Shown here: positions 4,518-6,311 of the stretch, in pieces | Layout of the letters: the number at the start of each line of letters is the position of its first letter | Numbering within the stretch: position 1 is the stretch's first letter | NCBI GenBank assembly: GCA_946563605.1 | Contig: CAMNVW010000084.1 | Coordinates: 1 to 6,311, forward strand | Length of the DNA stretch: 6,311 nt | Reading direction: 5' to 3' | Source of the DNA: an uncultured Clostridia bacterium | GTDB lineage: Bacteria > Bacillota > Clostridia > Oscillospirales > Ruminococcaceae | The notes under the pieces: generated by a model | The model's database searches: none | Told to the model about the DNA's origin: nothing | What the model saw: only the letters and a program-made list of their open reading frames with translations | Program-made: the position numbers and the translations under genes

Positions 4518-5918
4518 CTAAATACTCAGCGGCAGTGTGATGCTGACGGTCGTACCGACACCTTCCTTGCTGTCCAAGGTGAGGGTGCCGCCGTGCATGG
4601 ATACAATTTCATCCGCGACCGCCAGTCCGATGCCGGAACCCCGTCGGGTAGCATTTGCTTTGTAGAATCTGGTCTTGATTTTCGGCAGATCCTCCGAAGC
4701 GATGCCGATGCCGGTGTCACGAATGAGAATGGTTGCCTTGCTCTCGGAATTTTGTACAAGGACCGTGACGGTATCTCCGGCGTCGGAATATTTCAGTGCA
4801 TTGTCAAGGATGTTGACAAATACCTGACGCAGGCGGTTTGCGTCCCCCATAATTGGAAGAATATCCATTGGTTCGTCGTATATCAACCGGATTTGTTCCT
4901 GCCGTGCGCGTTCGGTAAACATCAGAACGGCATCGCTTAATTCGGCAACAAGGTCGATTTTGGTGAGCGTCAATTTTAGTCTGCCGCTTTGCAGACGGCT
5001 GAAATCAAGCAGTTCTTCCACCATGCCGGACAGACGCTCGCTCTCCTTAATGATGACCCCGATTCCTTTTTTGGTGGTTTCGCGGTCGACCGAATCGTCC
5101 ATCAGCGTTTCAGCCCATCCTTTGATGGCAGTCAGCGGCGTGCGAAGTTCATGGGAAACAGAGGAGATAAAATCATTTTTCATCTTTTCATTTTCCTGAA
5201 GCTCCAATGCCATCGCGTTGATGGCATCGCACAGCTCACCGATTTCATCGTCGGTTGTTTTGTTGAGGTGAGCGGAGAAATCACCTTTTGAGATTTTCAG
5301 AGCGATTTTGCGAACTTCATCAATCGGGTTGATGATGGAGTTGATAAAATAGGAGCTGGAAAGAATGACGAAAAAGATGATTGCGGCGCCGACAATGCCT
5401 GCGGCAGCAATCAAAAGATAGATTTGCTGCTTGACGGCAGTCAGCGAAACAACGTACCGCAAAGCGGAGAGATCGGAATCGTCCATCTCAGGCGCAAGTA
5501 GGGTGTAGGCGAGAACCGTTTCTCCGTTTAAGGTGTCAAAATAGGAGGAATCTCTTGTGGAACTGTTGAGCGCAGAGCTGTAATCCGGCATTGAAAGTGC
5601 TTCAGAAGGAGAAAATCCGCTCGATGTGATTATGACGGTGCCGTTTTTGTCAATGGCCATCAGTTCCATGCGGTCTTTTTCGTCAAAGTCCTCAACCATC
5701 TTTCGGACGGATGAGGAAAAATCAACCGTGTTGTCCTCGGCGTAGTTGACAAGGCTTGCGTTTTGCAGCGTAGCGGTGTTGCGCATGATTGTCAGGACAC
5801 TGTTGTAATAATAATTGCGAATCGCCAGTGAAAAGGCGATAATGATTGCTGACAGAAAAACTAAAATCAGCAGAAAGCTGTTATACAGCCAGCGTTTGGT
5901 AATTTTTTTGGTAGGCAA
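4518..5918 (-). CDS. Membrane sensor histidine kinase (HAMP-HisKA-HATPase_c)
   Basis: A 466-residue sensor kinase that autophosphorylates on histidine and passes phosphate to the response regulator encoded just upstream. Order seen: short basic N-terminus, membrane span 12-34, extracytoplasmic sensor region about 35-165 with a PAS/Cache-like strand pair MELMAIDKNGTVIITSSG (84-101), second span about 166-190, HAMP domain about 190-243, and HisKA with phospho-acceptor His256 in SHELRTPL. The ATP domain follows, with N-box NILDNALKYS (369-378), G1 DTGIGI (401-406), RFYKA and G2 GSGIGLAV (427-434). The ATP lid is rather short and the usual IFERF reads IKTRF. There is no cytoplasmic PAS domain, unlike WalK. 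The start is TTG at 5918, 7 bases after GGGAGGG; no in-frame ATG near has such a site. It follows the regulator gene by 38 bases in the same transcript. The stimulus is unknown. Confidence 0.95.
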   Translation of the reverse strand: MPTKKITKRWLYNSFLLILVFLSAIIIAFSLAIRNYYYNSVLTIMRNTATLQNASLVNYAEDNTVDFSSSVRKMVEDFDEKDRMELMAIDKNGTVIITSSGFSPSEALSMPDYSSALNSSTRDSSYFDTLNGETVLAYTLLAPEMDDSDLSALRYVVSLTAVKQQIYLLIAAAGIVGAAIIFFVILSSSYFINSIINPIDEVRKIALKISKGDFSAHLNKTTDDEIGELCDAINAMALELQENEKMKNDFISSVSHELRTPLTAIKGWAETLMDDSVDRETTKKGIGVIIKESERLSGMVEELLDFSRLQSGRLKLTLTKIDLVAELSDAVLMFTERARQEQIRLIYDEPMDILPIMGDANRLRQVFVNILDNALKYSDAGDTVTVLVQNSESKATILIRDTGIGIASEDLPKIKTRFYKANATRRGSGIGLAVADEIVSMHGGTLTLDSKEGVGTTVSITLPLSI

Positions 5919-5925
5919 AAATGAA

Positions 5926-5932
5926 CCCTCCC
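5926..5932 (-). promoter_or_regulatory. Ribosome-binding site fixing the TTG start of the kinase
   Basis: GGGAGGG on the minus strand, 7 bases before TTG at 5916-5918, in the 38-base gap after the response-regulator stop. Strong pairing to 16S rRNA compensates for the weak start codon and suggests the kinase is made at a lower level than the regulator (inference). Confidence 0.8.
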
Positions 5933-5956
5933 GATAGCAGGTTTCTTTTGGCTAGG

Positions 5957-6311
5957 TTACTCGGGGATGCTCCACTTGTAGCCGTAACCCCAGACAGTGG
6001 TCAGATATTTAGGATTGGAGGGTTCGTCCTCAATCTTCATTCTTAGCCGGCGGATATTGACGTCCACAATTTTGGCGTCGCCGAAATAATTGTCACCCCA
6101 AACCTTGGACAAAACGACGTTTCTTTCCAAAGCGACATTTGGGTTTTTGAGGAAACACTCCATGATTTGAAATTCCACCTGTGTGAGGTCGATGTTTTTT
6201 CCGTTTTTCGTGAGTGTGCGGCTGCGATCGTTTAAAACAAACGGACCGGAGCGAAGTTCATTGGGATCTTCAACCAGTTTTGTGGCAGCCATATTGACGC
6301 GTCGGTGCAGT
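5957..6311 (-). CDS. OmpR/PhoB-family response regulator, C-terminal part only
   Basis: Only the end of the gene is in the window; its reading frame runs off the right edge. The visible 117 residues begin with the linker LHRRVNMAATK, which fits the end of a receiver domain and the RV-x-A..R linker of OmpR-type regulators. A winged-helix DNA-binding domain follows: FVLNDRSRTLTKNGKNIDLTQVEFQIMECFLKNP in two strands and helices, then recognition-helix region DAKIVDVNIRRLRMKIE and the wing hairpin YLTTVWGYGYKW. The receiver domain with its phospho-accepting aspartate lies outside. An ATG at 6292 is internal and not a start, because the linker and domain boundary continue upstream of it. It is the first visible gene of the two-component operon, 38 bases before the kinase. 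Confidence 0.94.
   Translation of the reverse strand, partial: LHRRVNMAATKLVEDPNELRSGPFVLNDRSRTLTKNGKNIDLTQVEFQIMECFLKNPNVALERNVVLSKVWGDNYFGDAKIVDVNIRRLRMKIEDEPSNPKYLTTVWGYGYKWSIPE

Overview
The window looks like an ordinary chromosomal segment of a low-to-mid GC Gram-positive bacterium. It most likely comes from the class Clostridia, possibly the Oscillospiraceae/Ruminococcaceae, judged from the protein families and the style of the XRE regulator. Support for this comes from strong purine-rich Shine-Dalgarno sites, sigma-A type promoters, GTG and TTG starts, short intergenic gaps and T-rich intrinsic terminators. The taxon call is inferred from family resemblance and was not searched. I see no insertion sequence, phage gene, CRISPR array, tRNA or rRNA.

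Layout from left to right. (1) 1-158 is non-coding. It holds an intrinsic terminator (94-125) and a weak possible minus-strand promoter for a gene beyond the left edge. (2) 159-1103 minus encodes a DUF1385 (YqhQ-like) membrane protein as a single-gene unit with its own extended -10 promoter. (3) 1221-3408 minus is a three-gene operon read from right to left: a histidine-phosphatase (phosphoglycerate-mutase-like) protein, a DUF975-like polytopic membrane protein and a GNAT acetyltransferase. It ends at a clear terminator (1221-1264). (4) 3409-3666 is a divergent regulatory region. It has a near-consensus sigma-A promoter firing rightward, inverted repeats over its -35, -10 and start point, and a roughly 98-nt structured leader. 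(5) 3667-4314 plus encodes an XRE-family helix-turn-helix regulator with its own terminator. (6) 4315-4517 is the convergent gap, with one terminator for each side. (7) 4518-6311 minus is a two-component system: an OmpR/PhoB-type response regulator (only its C-terminal part is in the window) followed by a HAMP/HisKA/HATPase sensor kinase that starts at TTG.

How the parts work together. The kinase and regulator are a cognate pair in one transcript. The XRE gene is divergent from the phosphatase operon and is probably autoregulated through the dyads in its promoter. The phosphatase, DUF975 and GNAT genes appear co-transcribed, but no shared pathway is evident.

Most worth a second look: (a) the histidine phosphatase has proline where the family has its second catalytic histidine; (b) two copies of a TGTAA-N5/6-TTTAC dyad, plus a palindrome at the start site, are built into the XRE promoter; (c) the XRE leader has a strong ribosome-binding site with no ATG after it, competing hairpins, and a possible leader ORF whose stop overlaps the XRE start codon. 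I did not find a convincing new multi-gene system.
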